A stretch of 64,000 nt of DNA from Endozoicomonas elysicola. Its GTDB lineage: Bacteria; Pseudomonadota; Gammaproteobacteria; Pseudomonadales; Endozoicomonadaceae. Position 1 is the stretch's first letter; each line of letters begins with the position of its first letter. The stretch lies in contig NZ_JOJP01000001.1 of the NCBI RefSeq assembly GCF_000710775.1, forward strand, positions 1,317,825 through 1,381,824, read 5' to 3'. The notes beneath the pieces are model-generated. The model did not search any database. It saw only the letters and a program-made list of their open reading frames with translations, and had not been told where the DNA came from. The position numbers and the translations under genes were made by a program. Below are positions 55,962-64,000 of the stretch, in pieces.

Positions 55962-58900
55962 ATGCCAAAACGTACTGATATTGAAAGTATTCTGATACTC
56001 GGGGCTGGTCCAATTATTATCGGCCAGGCCTGTGAGTTTGACTATTCCGGAGCGCAGGCCTGTAAGGCTCTGAAGGAAGAAGGTTACCGGGTCATCCTGG
56101 TTAACTCTAACCCAGCTACTATCATGACCGACCCGGCTATGGCGGACTCAACCTATATTGAGCCGATCCGCTGGGAAACGGTAGAAAAAATTATTGAAAA
56201 AGAGCGTCCTGATGCGATTCTCCCGACCATGGGAGGCCAGACCGCTCTGAACTGTGCCCTGGATTTGTTCCATAAAGGCGTGCTGGAAAAGTATGGCGTC
56301 GCCATGATTGGTGCCAACCAGGAAGCCATCGATAAGGCGGAAGACCGGCAGTTGTTTGACAAGGCCATGAAAAACATTGGTCTTGAAACCCCTCGCTCCG
56401 GTATTGCTCATACCATGGAAGAAGCCCGTGCTGTTCTCGATGAGCTGGGCTTTCCATGTATCATTCGGCCGTCGTTTACCATGGGCGGAACCGGTGGTGG
56501 TATTGCCTATAACAAGGATGAGTTTGAAGAGATCTGTTTCCGTGGGCTTGATCTTTCACCCACCAGTGAGTTGCTGATTGATGAGTCGTTAATCGGCTGG
56601 AAAGAGTATGAGATGGAAGTGGTGCGTGATCGCAAAGATAACTGCATCATTGTCTGTGCCATTGAAAACTTCGACCCTATGGGGGTTCATACCGGTGACT
56701 CTATTACTGTCGCACCAGCCCAGACGCTGACCGACAGGGAGTACCAGATCATGCGTAACGCTTCTATTGCGGTACTGCGTGAAATTGGTGTGGAGACGGG
56801 TGGTTCCAACGTACAGTTCGGTATCTGCCCGAATACGGGCCGTATGGTGGTCATTGAAATGAACCCCCGTGTGTCCCGTTCTTCTGCCCTGGCTTCCAAG
56901 GCGACCGGTTTCCCGATTGCCCGGGTAGCCGCGAAACTGGCAGTGGGCTACACCTTGGATGAGCTGAGCAACGAAATTACCGGTGGCGTGGTTCCTGCCT
57001 CTTTTGAACCATCTATCGACTATGTTGTTACCAAGATTCCTCGTTTCGCTTTTGAAAAGTTCCCTCAGGCTGATGATCGTCTGACCACTCAGATGAAGTC
57101 TGTGGGTGAAGTGATGGCCATTGGTCGGACTTTCCAGGAGTCTGTGCAAAAAGCGTTGCGTGGTCTGGAAACAGGAGCCACCGGATTTAATCCGATGCTG
57201 GATCCAAAGCAACCTGATGCGTTGGATATTATCCGTCGTGAACTGGTGACGCCAAAGGCTGATCGAATCTATTACGTTGCGGATGCTTTCCGTGCCGGCC
57301 TTTCCCTGGAAGAGATCTTTGCCGAGTGCAAGATTGACCCCTGGTTCCTGATTCAGATTCAGGACATTGTTGAGGAAGAAACCGCTCTGGCCAGCGAATC
57401 GCTTGCTGACGCTCCTCTCAATGGGTTGACTAAAGAACGTTTGTTCCGTCTGAAACAAAAAGGCTTCAGTGATGCCCGTCTGGCGGAGTTGCTGGATGTA
57501 AAAGAGGTGGAGGTAAGAAACCTTCGTCGTGAGCTGGGCGTGAAACCGGTATTCAAACGTGTTGATACCTGTGCTGCCGAGTTTCAATCCACGACTGCGT
57601 ACATGTATTCATCTTATGATGAAGAGTGTGAAGCAGAGCCTTCTGACCGTGAGAAAGTCATGGTCATCGGTGGTGGCCCAAACCGGATTGGTCAGGGCAT
57701 TGAATTTGATTACTGCTGTGTACATGCGGCTCTTGCAGCACGGGAAGACGGTTACGAAACCATTATGGTTAACTGTAACCCTGAAACCGTTTCCACCGAT
57801 TATGATACGTCTGATCGTCTCTACTTTGAGCCGGTAACTCTGGAAGACGTGCTGGCAATTATTGATGTTGAGAAGCCCAGCGGCGTTATCGTTCAGTACG
57901 GTGGGCAGACCCCGTTGAAGTTGGCTCGTGCACTGGAAGCGGAAGGCGTATCGATTATCGGTACCAGCCCGGAAGCCATCGACCGTGCAGAAGATCGTGA
58001 ACGCTTCCAGCAGATGATTCAGAAACTGAATCTGCTGCAGCCAGCCAATGCTACTGTGCGCAGCGAAGGTGAAGCCGTCGCTAAAGCCGCAGAAATCGGT
58101 TATCCACTGGTCGTCCGTCCATCTTATGTTCTGGGTGGTCGCGCTATGGAAATTGTAGCGGGTGAAGATGAGCTGGTGCGTTACATGAAAGAGGCGGTTC
58201 AGGTATCCAATGATAGCCCTGTATTGCTGGATTCTTTCCTGAACCGTGCGGTAGAAGTGGATGTGGATGCAGTTTGTGATGGCAAGCAGGTGGTGATTGG
58301 TGCCATCATGCAGCACATTGAGCAGGCAGGTATTCACTCTGGGGATTCCAGCTGCTCACTGCCGCCATACAGCTTGAGTCGTCGTCATCAGGATGCTATT
58401 CGCGAGCAGGTTCGCGCTATGGCTATGGAGCTGGGTGTTGTTGGTCTGATGAACGTTCAGCTGGCCATCCAGGATGACGAGATCTACGTGATCGAAGTTA
58501 ACCCCCGTGCTTCCCGTACCGTGCCTTTTGTTTCCAAGTGTATCGGCCACTCTCTGGCCAAGATTGCTGCACGGGTCATGATGGGCAAGAGCCTGGAAGA
58601 GCAGAACTTTACCACTGAGATTGTGCCACCATACTACAGTGTGAAAGAGGCGATCTTCCCATTCAATAAGTTCCCGGGTGTGGATCCAATTCTCGGCCCT
58701 GAGATGAAGTCTACCGGCGAAGTGATGGGTGTTGGTGCAACGTTCCCGGAAGCGTTCCATAAAGCCCAGCTGGCAGAGAATATGCAGTTACCCAGTGGTG
58801 GTAAGGTCATTCTCACTGTGCGCGACTTTGATAAGCCTGAAGTGCCAATGATTGCTCGTCTGCTGATGGATATTGGCTTTGAACTGCTGGCCACTTCAGG

Positions 58901-59198
58901 TACTGCTAAAGTTATTGAAGAAGCTGGCTTGCCGGTTACCACCATCAATAAAGTACATCAGGGAAGACCGCATCTGGTGGACATGATTGTTAATGGTGAT
59001 ATAGCCTTCATGATCAATACCACTGAAGGTCGTCAGGCCATTGCCGATTCTTACTTGATTCGTCGCTCCGCATTGACCAATAAGGTGCTATATACAACCA
59101 CCATGGCGGGAGCAGAAGCGATTGCACGTTCAATCGCCTTTGGATCAGAAAGATTGGTCAGACGACTTCAGGATTTACACGAAGGTAACGTTGGATGA
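55962..59198 (+). CDS. carB: Carbamoyl-phosphate synthase large subunit
   Basis: This 1078-residue protein has two homologous ATP-grasp halves ([39 protein letters not shown]) and a C-terminal regulatory MGS domain ([19 protein letters not shown]). It makes carbamoyl phosphate from bicarbonate, ammonia and 2 ATP. Gap to carA is 27 bases with GTGAGAG upstream of the ATG. Its last codons overlap greA by four bases. Confidence 0.97.
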   Translation: MPKRTDIESILILGAGPIIIGQACEFDYSGAQACKALKEEGYRVILVNSNPATIMTDPAMADSTYIEPIRWETVEKIIEKERPDAILPTMGGQTALNCALDLFHKGVLEKYGVAMIGANQEAIDKAEDRQLFDKAMKNIGLETPRSGIAHTMEEARAVLDELGFPCIIRPSFTMGGTGGGIAYNKDEFEEICFRGLDLSPTSELLIDESLIGWKEYEMEVVRDRKDNCIIVCAIENFDPMGVHTGDSITVAPAQTLTDREYQIMRNASIAVLREIGVETGGSNVQFGICPNTGRMVVIEMNPRVSRSSALASKATGFPIARVAAKLAVGYTLDELSNEITGGVVPASFEPSIDYVVTKIPRFAFEKFPQADDRLTTQMKSVGEVMAIGRTFQESVQKALRGLETGATGFNPMLDPKQPDALDIIRRELVTPKADRIYYVADAFRAGLSLEEIFAECKIDPWFLIQIQDIVEEETALASESLADAPLNGLTKERLFRLKQKGFSDARLAELLDVKEVEVRNLRRELGVKPVFKRVDTCAAEFQSTTAYMYSSYDEECEAEPSDREKVMVIGGGPNRIGQGIEFDYCCVHAALAAREDGYETIMVNCNPETVSTDYDTSDRLYFEPVTLEDVLAIIDVEKPSGVIVQYGGQTPLKLARALEAEGVSIIGTSPEAIDRAEDRERFQQMIQKLNLLQPANATVRSEGEAVAKAAEIGYPLVVRPSYVLGGRAMEIVAGEDELVRYMKEAVQVSNDSPVLLDSFLNRAVEVDVDAVCDGKQVVIGAIMQHIEQAGIHSGDSSCSLPPYSLSRRHQDAIREQVRAMAMELGVVGLMNVQLAIQDDEIYVIEVNPRASRTVPFVSKCIGHSLAKIAARVMMGKSLEEQNFTTEIVPPYYSVKEAIFPFNKFPGVDPILGPEMKSTGEVMGVGATFPEAFHKAQLAENMQLPSGGKVILTVRDFDKPEVPMIARLLMDIGFELLATSGTAKVIEEAGLPVTTINKVHQGRPHLVDMIVNGDIAFMINTTEGRQAIADSYLIRRSALTNKVLYTTTMAGAEAIARSIAFGSERLVRRLQDLHEGNVG

Positions 59199-59671
59199 AA
59201 AGAATTCCCATGACTGTGGAGGGAGAAAAAGCCCTCCGTGAGGAACTGGCCCATTTGAAAGGGGTTGAGCGCCCGCGTATTTCTGCAGCCATTGCAGAAG
59301 CCCGGGAGCTGGGAGACCTGAAGGAGAATGCTGAGTATCACGCAGCCCGTGAGCAGCAGAGTTTTGCAGAAGGTCGTGTTAATGAAATTGAGGCCAAGCT
59401 GTCTAATGCTCAGGTGATCGATATCACGTCCATCAACAAAACCGGTAAGGTCCTTTTTGGTACAACAGTTGTACTGATCAATATGGAAAATGATCAGGAA
59501 GTGGAGTACAAAATTGTTGGTGATGATGAATCGGACATCAAGGTGAACAAGATCTCTGTGAACTCGCCCATTGCCCGCGCAATGATCGGTAAAGAAGAAG
59601 GTGATGTCGTTGTGGTAAACACACCTTCTGGCGGTGTTGAATATGAGATCGATGAAGTGAAGCATGTTTGA
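59195..59671 (+). CDS. greA: Transcription elongation factor GreA
   Basis: The 158-residue protein has the GreA coiled coil with the acidic tip [19 protein letters not shown] preceded by [14 protein letters not shown], and the C-terminal FKBP-like domain ([24 protein letters not shown]). It rescues backtracked RNA polymerase by stimulating transcript cleavage. The ATG overlaps the carB stop (ATGA), so it is translationally coupled to carB. The second Met (residue 6) is a possible alternative start. Confidence 0.96.
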   Translation: MKRIPMTVEGEKALREELAHLKGVERPRISAAIAEARELGDLKENAEYHAAREQQSFAEGRVNEIEAKLSNAQVIDITSINKTGKVLFGTTVVLINMENDQEVEYKIVGDDESDIKVNKISVNSPIARAMIGKEEGDVVVVNTPSGGVEYEIDEVKHV

Positions 59672-59734
59672 GTTGTTGTTTTCACTAGTCGCTATTTGAG
59701 TATCAGTTTTTCTGATTATCTCTAGAATGAGAAC

Positions 59735-59777
59735 AAACCCTGCTCTATAAAAGATGAAATAGAGTGGGGTTTTTTTA
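59735..59777 (+). terminator. Intrinsic terminator of the car-greA operon
   Basis: AAACCCTGCTCTAT pairs imperfectly with ATAGAGTGGGGTTT around a short loop; seven T follow. Confidence 0.8.
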
Positions 59778-59952
59778 TGTCATTTTGTAAGTAATGGAAT
59801 ACTTTTAGATTCTATCTTAATGTTCTACAGAAATTGTTAGGGTTCTAATTAATTTTGAGACCTATTGATTAATGTAGTGGTCAAAAAAGCTGTTTGTTAT
59901 GATTGTTATTAGCATTCCGGGAAGTTGCTCTGAGTCATAGGTGGTTATAAAT

Positions 59953-61419
59953 ATGCAAGGTAATTATCGGTTAGAGGGGAGTGAAGGGAGTCAATTTAAT
60001 AAATTACCGAGGGGCAGTACGGCATCATATTCGAGTCAAGTTGCTGAATGTGTTGGTGCTACAGGGCAATATCTAGGATATCAGATCAGTTCTTACAACG
60101 GTCGAGAGAACTCGATTATGAGCCCTAGGTCACATTATCCGTCAATACGGCGCTTAGCAAGAGTTTCTGAGGCTCTGCAAACACTTAGAGACCCCTGGCG
60201 GGAGCTTCAGCGTGGAGCGGCTACGGATAAAGAATCATTAAAGGCGCGATTGAGCCGTGGTGAAATAGGGATTGGTGAACTCAAAAGCTTTGTTGATAAT
60301 TTAGACAGGTTGGATGAGAAGGGCAGAGGTTTTTTTAAGTCAGGTGATTTAGTTGATCCTGATACTATACAATTTTGTTTAGCTATACGTGAGCAAGCAT
60401 TACAAATATTTGAAGAGCATCTCGAAAAGTTCCCAAAGTCAAAAAAAGCGGAAAATGGGAAGCTGTTTCTTTTAAAAAGATTAGGTGAAGATCGTAAGCT
60501 ATTAGATTACTGTGACCAGTTGCTTTGTAATGGCCGCAGAGTCGAACATATTGAGTTTAAGAGAGTCGAGGCTTTGACTGCGCTTGGGGATTTTGAAAGA
60601 GCATATGGTCATTTAGAGGATATAAAAAAGTTTTTTAGGGGTAGGGTTCAGGCAGATATTTCTGATATCCAGATTGATATGGCTAAGAAGGAGTGGGGGA
60701 TAGCTAAGCAAAAACTATATGAACTGAAAAAAAATATTGACCCAAGAGATCAGCGGTATCTTCCTGTGATTGATTGGATGATTTTTTGCAGTGATAATCC
60801 TGAACGATATAATATCGACCCTGTCTATTTACGAAACCTATCATTGGCTCAGTCATCAAGGATTGAAAGTGTAGCCAGTTTATCTGGCGATACAGATAAT
60901 GGCTTAAACAGTTTCTATTCTAGAGAATTAGATTCGACGCCCGAAGGTTTAGGTAATGATTTTTTAAGAGAACCTCATGCTGAACCAGTAGAAATGACAG
61001 CAGAGGCAGGGGCTGCCTATTGTCTCGCTCATCATGAGAATCAAATAGATCTGCTTAATAATGAGGTTAATAGGCCTGATCAACCCACTTCTGAGACGCA
61101 TCTACCTGACTCTGAAACATACTCACATGCTTCTGGTGATATAGATAATTCAAAAAGCAGTGACTTTAATATGATTATGGAAGATGTATACAATTTTGTT
61201 GATTTTTCCTTGGGGGAGGATGAGCCTGATTTATTAATTAAATACCAGCTTAGTGATTATGAATGTCAACAATTGTCTCATGCTTTAGATTGTTTTAATG
61301 ATAAAAATTATGGGTATGCATTGTTAGCTATTTATCGAATTAAAGATAATCATTTGAATCAAGAAAATACTGAGGTAGATATGTTGTTTAGATCTTGTAT
61401 AAAGGAAATATGGGGTTAA
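59953..61419 (+). CDS. Helical hypothetical protein with TPR-like region
   Basis: The product has 488 residues from the ATG at 59953 (AGGTGG upstream). Unrecognised. The N-terminal ~100 residues are polar. About residues 130-270 form helical pairs with TPR-like spacing (IREQALQIFEEHLEKFPKS, RVEALTALGDFERAYGHLED). The C-terminal part is acidic, rich in Ser, Asp and Glu, and ends DMLFRSCIKEIWG. AT-rich like the ADP-ribosyltransferase gene upstream. Perhaps an effector-like or acquired gene. Confidence 0.6.
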   Translation: MQGNYRLEGSEGSQFNKLPRGSTASYSSQVAECVGATGQYLGYQISSYNGRENSIMSPRSHYPSIRRLARVSEALQTLRDPWRELQRGAATDKESLKARLSRGEIGIGELKSFVDNLDRLDEKGRGFFKSGDLVDPDTIQFCLAIREQALQIFEEHLEKFPKSKKAENGKLFLLKRLGEDRKLLDYCDQLLCNGRRVEHIEFKRVEALTALGDFERAYGHLEDIKKFFRGRVQADISDIQIDMAKKEWGIAKQKLYELKKNIDPRDQRYLPVIDWMIFCSDNPERYNIDPVYLRNLSLAQSSRIESVASLSGDTDNGLNSFYSRELDSTPEGLGNDFLREPHAEPVEMTAEAGAAYCLAHHENQIDLLNNEVNRPDQPTSETHLPDSETYSHASGDIDNSKSSDFNMIMEDVYNFVDFSLGEDEPDLLIKYQLSDYECQQLSHALDCFNDKNYGYALLAIYRIKDNHLNQENTEVDMLFRSCIKEIWG

Positions 61420-61545
61420 TACTTGGTGTTTTTTCTAAATTTATTCTAATAAGTACTCTCATTAGAGATTTTTTGACTTGCATCATTTTAGTTTCAGCTT
61501 ATGGACTAGCATTATGAACTCCCTGGCTAAGGGGAGAGTATATAA

Positions 61546-62370
61546 ATGAAACTGCTGATCATTGCGGATATTGAGGGTGTGGCCGGTGTCTGCTGTCGGG
61601 AGCAGACTGTTTCTGGGAATGCAGAGTATCAGATGGCTCGTCAGCTGATGGTTGAAGAGGTTAATGCCGTTGTTGAAGGTGCTGTGCGAACAGGTATTAG
61701 TGAGATTACGGTGATTGACAGTCATGGGCCTATGATTAACCTGCCTATTGATAATTTATCTCCACAGGCAAAGCTGGTTCAGGGCAAGCCCAGGGCGTTA
61801 GGAATGATCGATGGCATTCAGTTTGCCGACTATGATGCCTTGATGATGGTTGGCGCACACAGTGCTGCTGGTGAATATGGCGTTCTTGCCCATACCATAA
61901 ATAGCCGTGCTTTTTTAAAAGTGGAGGTCAATGGCCAGGTAATGGGAGAGGTGGATCTATATAGCAGTTTGGCTGCTGAGTTTGGTGTTCCTCTTTTGAT
62001 GGTTTCTGGAGATGATCACCTAAAGGCTCACGTTGCTGAAGCATTCCCGGAAAGTGAATATGTGCAGGTGAAAAAAGCCCGTGGAGCTTATGCTGCAGAG
62101 AGTTTGCCGGTGTCAATTGCCAAGGAGTTGCTGTCAGCAGCTGCAAGACAGTCATTATTGAAAAGGCACCAGCCGAAAACAGCATTTTGCCTGGAATCTC
62201 CCTATAGGCTGACTGTCTCTTCTATCTCTCAAGCCCAGTCTGATCTCTATGCATTAGTGCCGGGTGTAGAGCGGGTTTCTCCCAACCAGGTGTCCTATGA
62301 AGCAGGCAGCTTTAAAGATCTGGTAACTTTGCTCAATAGCTTATCTGCCATGAGTGCATCTGTTCCATAA
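61546..62370 (+). CDS. dppA: M55-family D-aminopeptidase-like protein
   Basis: The 274-residue protein belongs to the DppA family. Candidate zinc ligands are Asp and Glu in IADIEGVAGV (residues 8 and 10), His in VIDSHGPM (about 60) and His in MMVGAHSAAG (about 104), with HTINSRAF close by. The usual Tyr-His of GYHA is AHSA here, so the active-site loop is slightly altered. It may cleave D-amino acid peptides, for example from cell-wall turnover. Single gene. Confidence 0.82.
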   Translation: MKLLIIADIEGVAGVCCREQTVSGNAEYQMARQLMVEEVNAVVEGAVRTGISEITVIDSHGPMINLPIDNLSPQAKLVQGKPRALGMIDGIQFADYDALMMVGAHSAAGEYGVLAHTINSRAFLKVEVNGQVMGEVDLYSSLAAEFGVPLLMVSGDDHLKAHVAEAFPESEYVQVKKARGAYAAESLPVSIAKELLSAAARQSLLKRHQPKTAFCLESPYRLTVSSISQAQSDLYALVPGVERVSPNQVSYEAGSFKDLVTLLNSLSAMSASVP

Positions 62371-62428
62371 AATAGCAGGTTCTGTTGAAAGCCTTATGTT
62401 AACAGATCTTCTTAGACTGGCTTAAAGA

Positions 62429-62506
62429 TTGAACCACAGAGATCATAAAGTGCACGAAGAAGAGCTTTTCTTTTCCTTTGTGCACATTGTGATCTCTGTG
62501 GTTCAA
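62429..62506. repeat. Long inverted repeat (intergenic palindrome)
   Basis: TTGAACCACAGAGATCA (62429-62445) pairs exactly with TGATCTCTGTGGTTCAA (62490-62506), and GTGCAC (62450, 62480) pairs inside. Sequences beginning ACCACAGAG are widespread intergenic repeats in bacteria. It may be a non-autonomous element and could also stop transcription. Confidence 0.7.
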
Positions 62507-62652
62507 AAAAGAATCCCTGTAGTACGGCCAGAACCTTAGAGTGAATCAATGGCTCAGAGGCAGGCAATGGCGTTATTGGTACTGCCCTCCAGAAGTATTA
62601 AGGAAAGCCCTTAATGTCTACCCGAAGAACAGAAGCTGAAGCCAGTCCCGGA

Positions 62653-63267
62653 TTAATGGGGCGATTCTTTGTAAACAAATTTCGGAAGTTCAAGCTTAAA
62701 GCGTACAGCGATCATTCGGAACACAAAACCGAACACCAGTGTTGATATCACGGTGACGTTTGGGTCCACTCCCAGCAGTTGCAGGGTAAAGTAAAAGCCA
62801 ATAGAGATCAGGGCGACACTGGCGTATAGCTCTTTACGAAAAACCAAGGGAACGTTATTACAGAGAATATCCCTGAGAATTCCACCAAACACCCCGGTAA
62901 TGACGGCCATAACGCTGGCAATAATATAGCCATGCCCCAGGTCCAGTGTTTTTTGTGCTCCGATAATACTGAAAGTGATAAGGCCTACAGCGTCCAGTAC
63001 CAGAAACACTTTGAACATATGTTTCATATATCGTTGCAGGAAAATGGTCAGGATAGCGGCCGCCGTTGTAATGACGATATACATTGGCGTTTCGACCCAC
63101 GTCAGGGGATAGCTGCCTAGCAGCATATCTCTGACAGAGCCACCACCGATGGCGGTGCAGCAGGCAACAAAAATAACACCAACTGGGTCCATGCCTCTCC
63201 GTCCGGCTGAAAGAGCTCCGGTCATGGCTTCTGCCGTGATGGCGATTACATAGAGGACTGTCAGCAT
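62653..63267 (-). CDS. TRIC/UPF0126-type inner-membrane protein
   Basis: The 204-residue protein has about seven hydrophobic helices and two internal repeats bearing the family motif G-G-G-x-x-R-D: GGGSVRDMLLG (about residues 41-51) and FGGILRDILCN (about residues 127-137). These are the Gly-rich signatures of the YicG/YadS (UPF0126) and TRIC-type cation-channel family. K+ or anion permeation is possible but not established for bacterial members. Confidence 0.85.
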   Translation of the reverse strand: MLTVLYVIAITAEAMTGALSAGRRGMDPVGVIFVACCTAIGGGSVRDMLLGSYPLTWVETPMYIVITTAAAILTIFLQRYMKHMFKVFLVLDAVGLITFSIIGAQKTLDLGHGYIIASVMAVITGVFGGILRDILCNNVPLVFRKELYASVALISIGFYFTLQLLGVDPNVTVISTLVFGFVFRMIAVRFKLELPKFVYKESPH

Positions 63268-63613
63268 GGCTTCATCCGTTGATCTTAAACGAAGTGATTG
63301 TAGGAACCTGATGATGACAACACAAGGAGTGGCTGGGGAGGGCTTTCCGAAAAACGTTGTCGTGATCTAACACTTATATCTGTGTTCTTTCCTTAGGCAA
63401 CGGCTTATAGCTAATCAAGAAATGAGAGGCGAGATTTGTTGTCTATACTTGAGAAAATTGTTGGTAATTCTTGTTCTAATATTATCTCTTTATATACTGG
63501 TGCTGAATAAGTCGATTTTTAATACGAATTTCGTCGTGTGGTCTCTCCTTTCTAAATTCCTGCCTTTATTTTTGTTCAATCTAACTGTGACATTAGTTTC
63601 CGGGAGATATGTA
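63268..63613. other. Intergenic region between divergent genes
   Basis: No supported gene; contains promoters for the UPF0126 gene (leftward) and the exported protein (rightward). Confidence 0.4.
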
Positions 63614-64000
63614 ATGCCCCTGCTGAAAAAAAAATCGCTGTTATTGATTGTTATTTTTTCTGGAACCGGACAGTTATTTGCCAGCACTTCTCTGTCGATT
63701 CTTCCACCTGAAGATTTATCCAATAACTTCAATGATCTGGTTCGAGAGGTCAGGCCAAGCTGGTGGGGGAACTGGAACCTGGATCTGGCCATTAAACCCG
63801 GGGCAATAGGTGTCATTGATACCAACACTGGAACATTTCACCCGGCAGGCCAGCAAATTGCGAATATTTCCGTAGTTTCAGGCGTTATTTCAGAGGAGTT
63901 GAAACTATCGACCAGCGACGTTAAAGGGCCACAGGTCGCCTCATTCACGATGAGTGACCAGTCATCAAAGGTGAGTGTAAATACTGACCTTAAATGGCAG
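63614..64000 (+). CDS. Exported hypothetical protein, N-terminal 129 residues (partial)
   Basis: An ATG at 63614 has GGGAG seven bases upstream and opens a frame that continues to the window edge. Residues 1-23 are a Sec signal peptide (KKKSLLLIVIFSGTGQLFA). The mature part is polar, with a WWGNWN motif at about 50-55 and later beta-like Ser/Thr/Val-rich sequence. The family cannot be named from this piece. Confidence 0.7.
   Translation, partial: MPLLKKKSLLLIVIFSGTGQLFASTSLSILPPEDLSNNFNDLVREVRPSWWGNWNLDLAIKPGAIGVIDTNTGTFHPAGQQIANISVVSGVISEELKLSTSDVKGPQVASFTMSDQSSKVSVNTDLKWQ

Noticed and set aside
63490-63828. 112-codon minus-strand frame at the right edge
   Set aside because: It is antisense to an exported protein with a good start site and signal peptide.

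Overview
The window looks like a chromosomal segment from a marine, probably host-associated gammaproteobacterium. The housekeeping genes (xseB-ispA-dxs, ribD/ribBA/nusB/thiL/pgpA, dapB/carA-carB-greA, a ProQ/FinO protein and tandem Na+:alanine symporters) have gammaproteobacterial form and order. Ankyrin, toxin-like and giant adhesin genes are interspersed. An Endozoicomonas-like (Oceanospirillales) source is my best guess, but it is inferred from gene content only.

Layout. 1-5 kb: the start of a Tat-exported protein leaving the window on the left, an anchored dienelactone-hydrolase-like protein, a SemiSWEET transporter, and a zinc-uptake operon (His-rich outer-membrane protein, ZnuA-like binding protein, ZnuB-like permease) behind a near-perfect Zur box. 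5-16.5 kb: mostly small unknown proteins, with a ~61-residue tandem-repeat protein, a cold-shock protein, a single-domain response regulator, an MBL-fold lipoprotein, a ProQ-domain protein, a Na+/Ca2+ exchanger behind a hairpin-rich leader, and a methyltransferase gene beside three perfect DnaA boxes. 16.8-20.4 kb: two tandem alanine/glycine:cation symporters. 20.4-31.6 kb: a MshEN-type protein, then isoprenoid genes (xseB, ispA, dxs), then a minus-strand block with ribA, an aspartic protease, pgpA, thiL, nusB, a broken ribH, ribBA and ribD. Two palindromic MITE-like elements lie here, one at the ispA stop codon and one between nusB and thiL.

31.8-53.3 kb is the accessory heart. It holds an exported protein of unknown function, a 936-residue protein with a papain/C58-like N-terminus and C-terminal ankyrin repeats (carrying a G9 tract), a heme/FMN-type oxidase-fold protein, and two tandem paralogous type I-secreted RTX proteins of 2218 and 2414 residues. 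It ends with a 629-residue protein joining a cholera/pertussis-type ADP-ribosyltransferase domain to a HipA-like kinase domain. 53.7-59.7 kb: dapB, then carA-carB-greA. 59.9-64 kb: a helical unknown protein, an M55 D-aminopeptidase, a third long inverted repeat, a TRIC/UPF0126 membrane protein, and the start of an exported protein cut by the right edge.

The most noteworthy points are the ADP-ribosyltransferase-kinase fusion, the protease-like/ankyrin protein, the decayed lumazine synthase gene inside the riboflavin operon (no ribE seen either), the DnaA-box cluster away from any recognisable origin gene, and the RTX proteins whose secretion-type C-terminal module appears to be repeated at their N-termini. 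No rRNA, tRNA, CRISPR array, transposase or phage gene was recognised.
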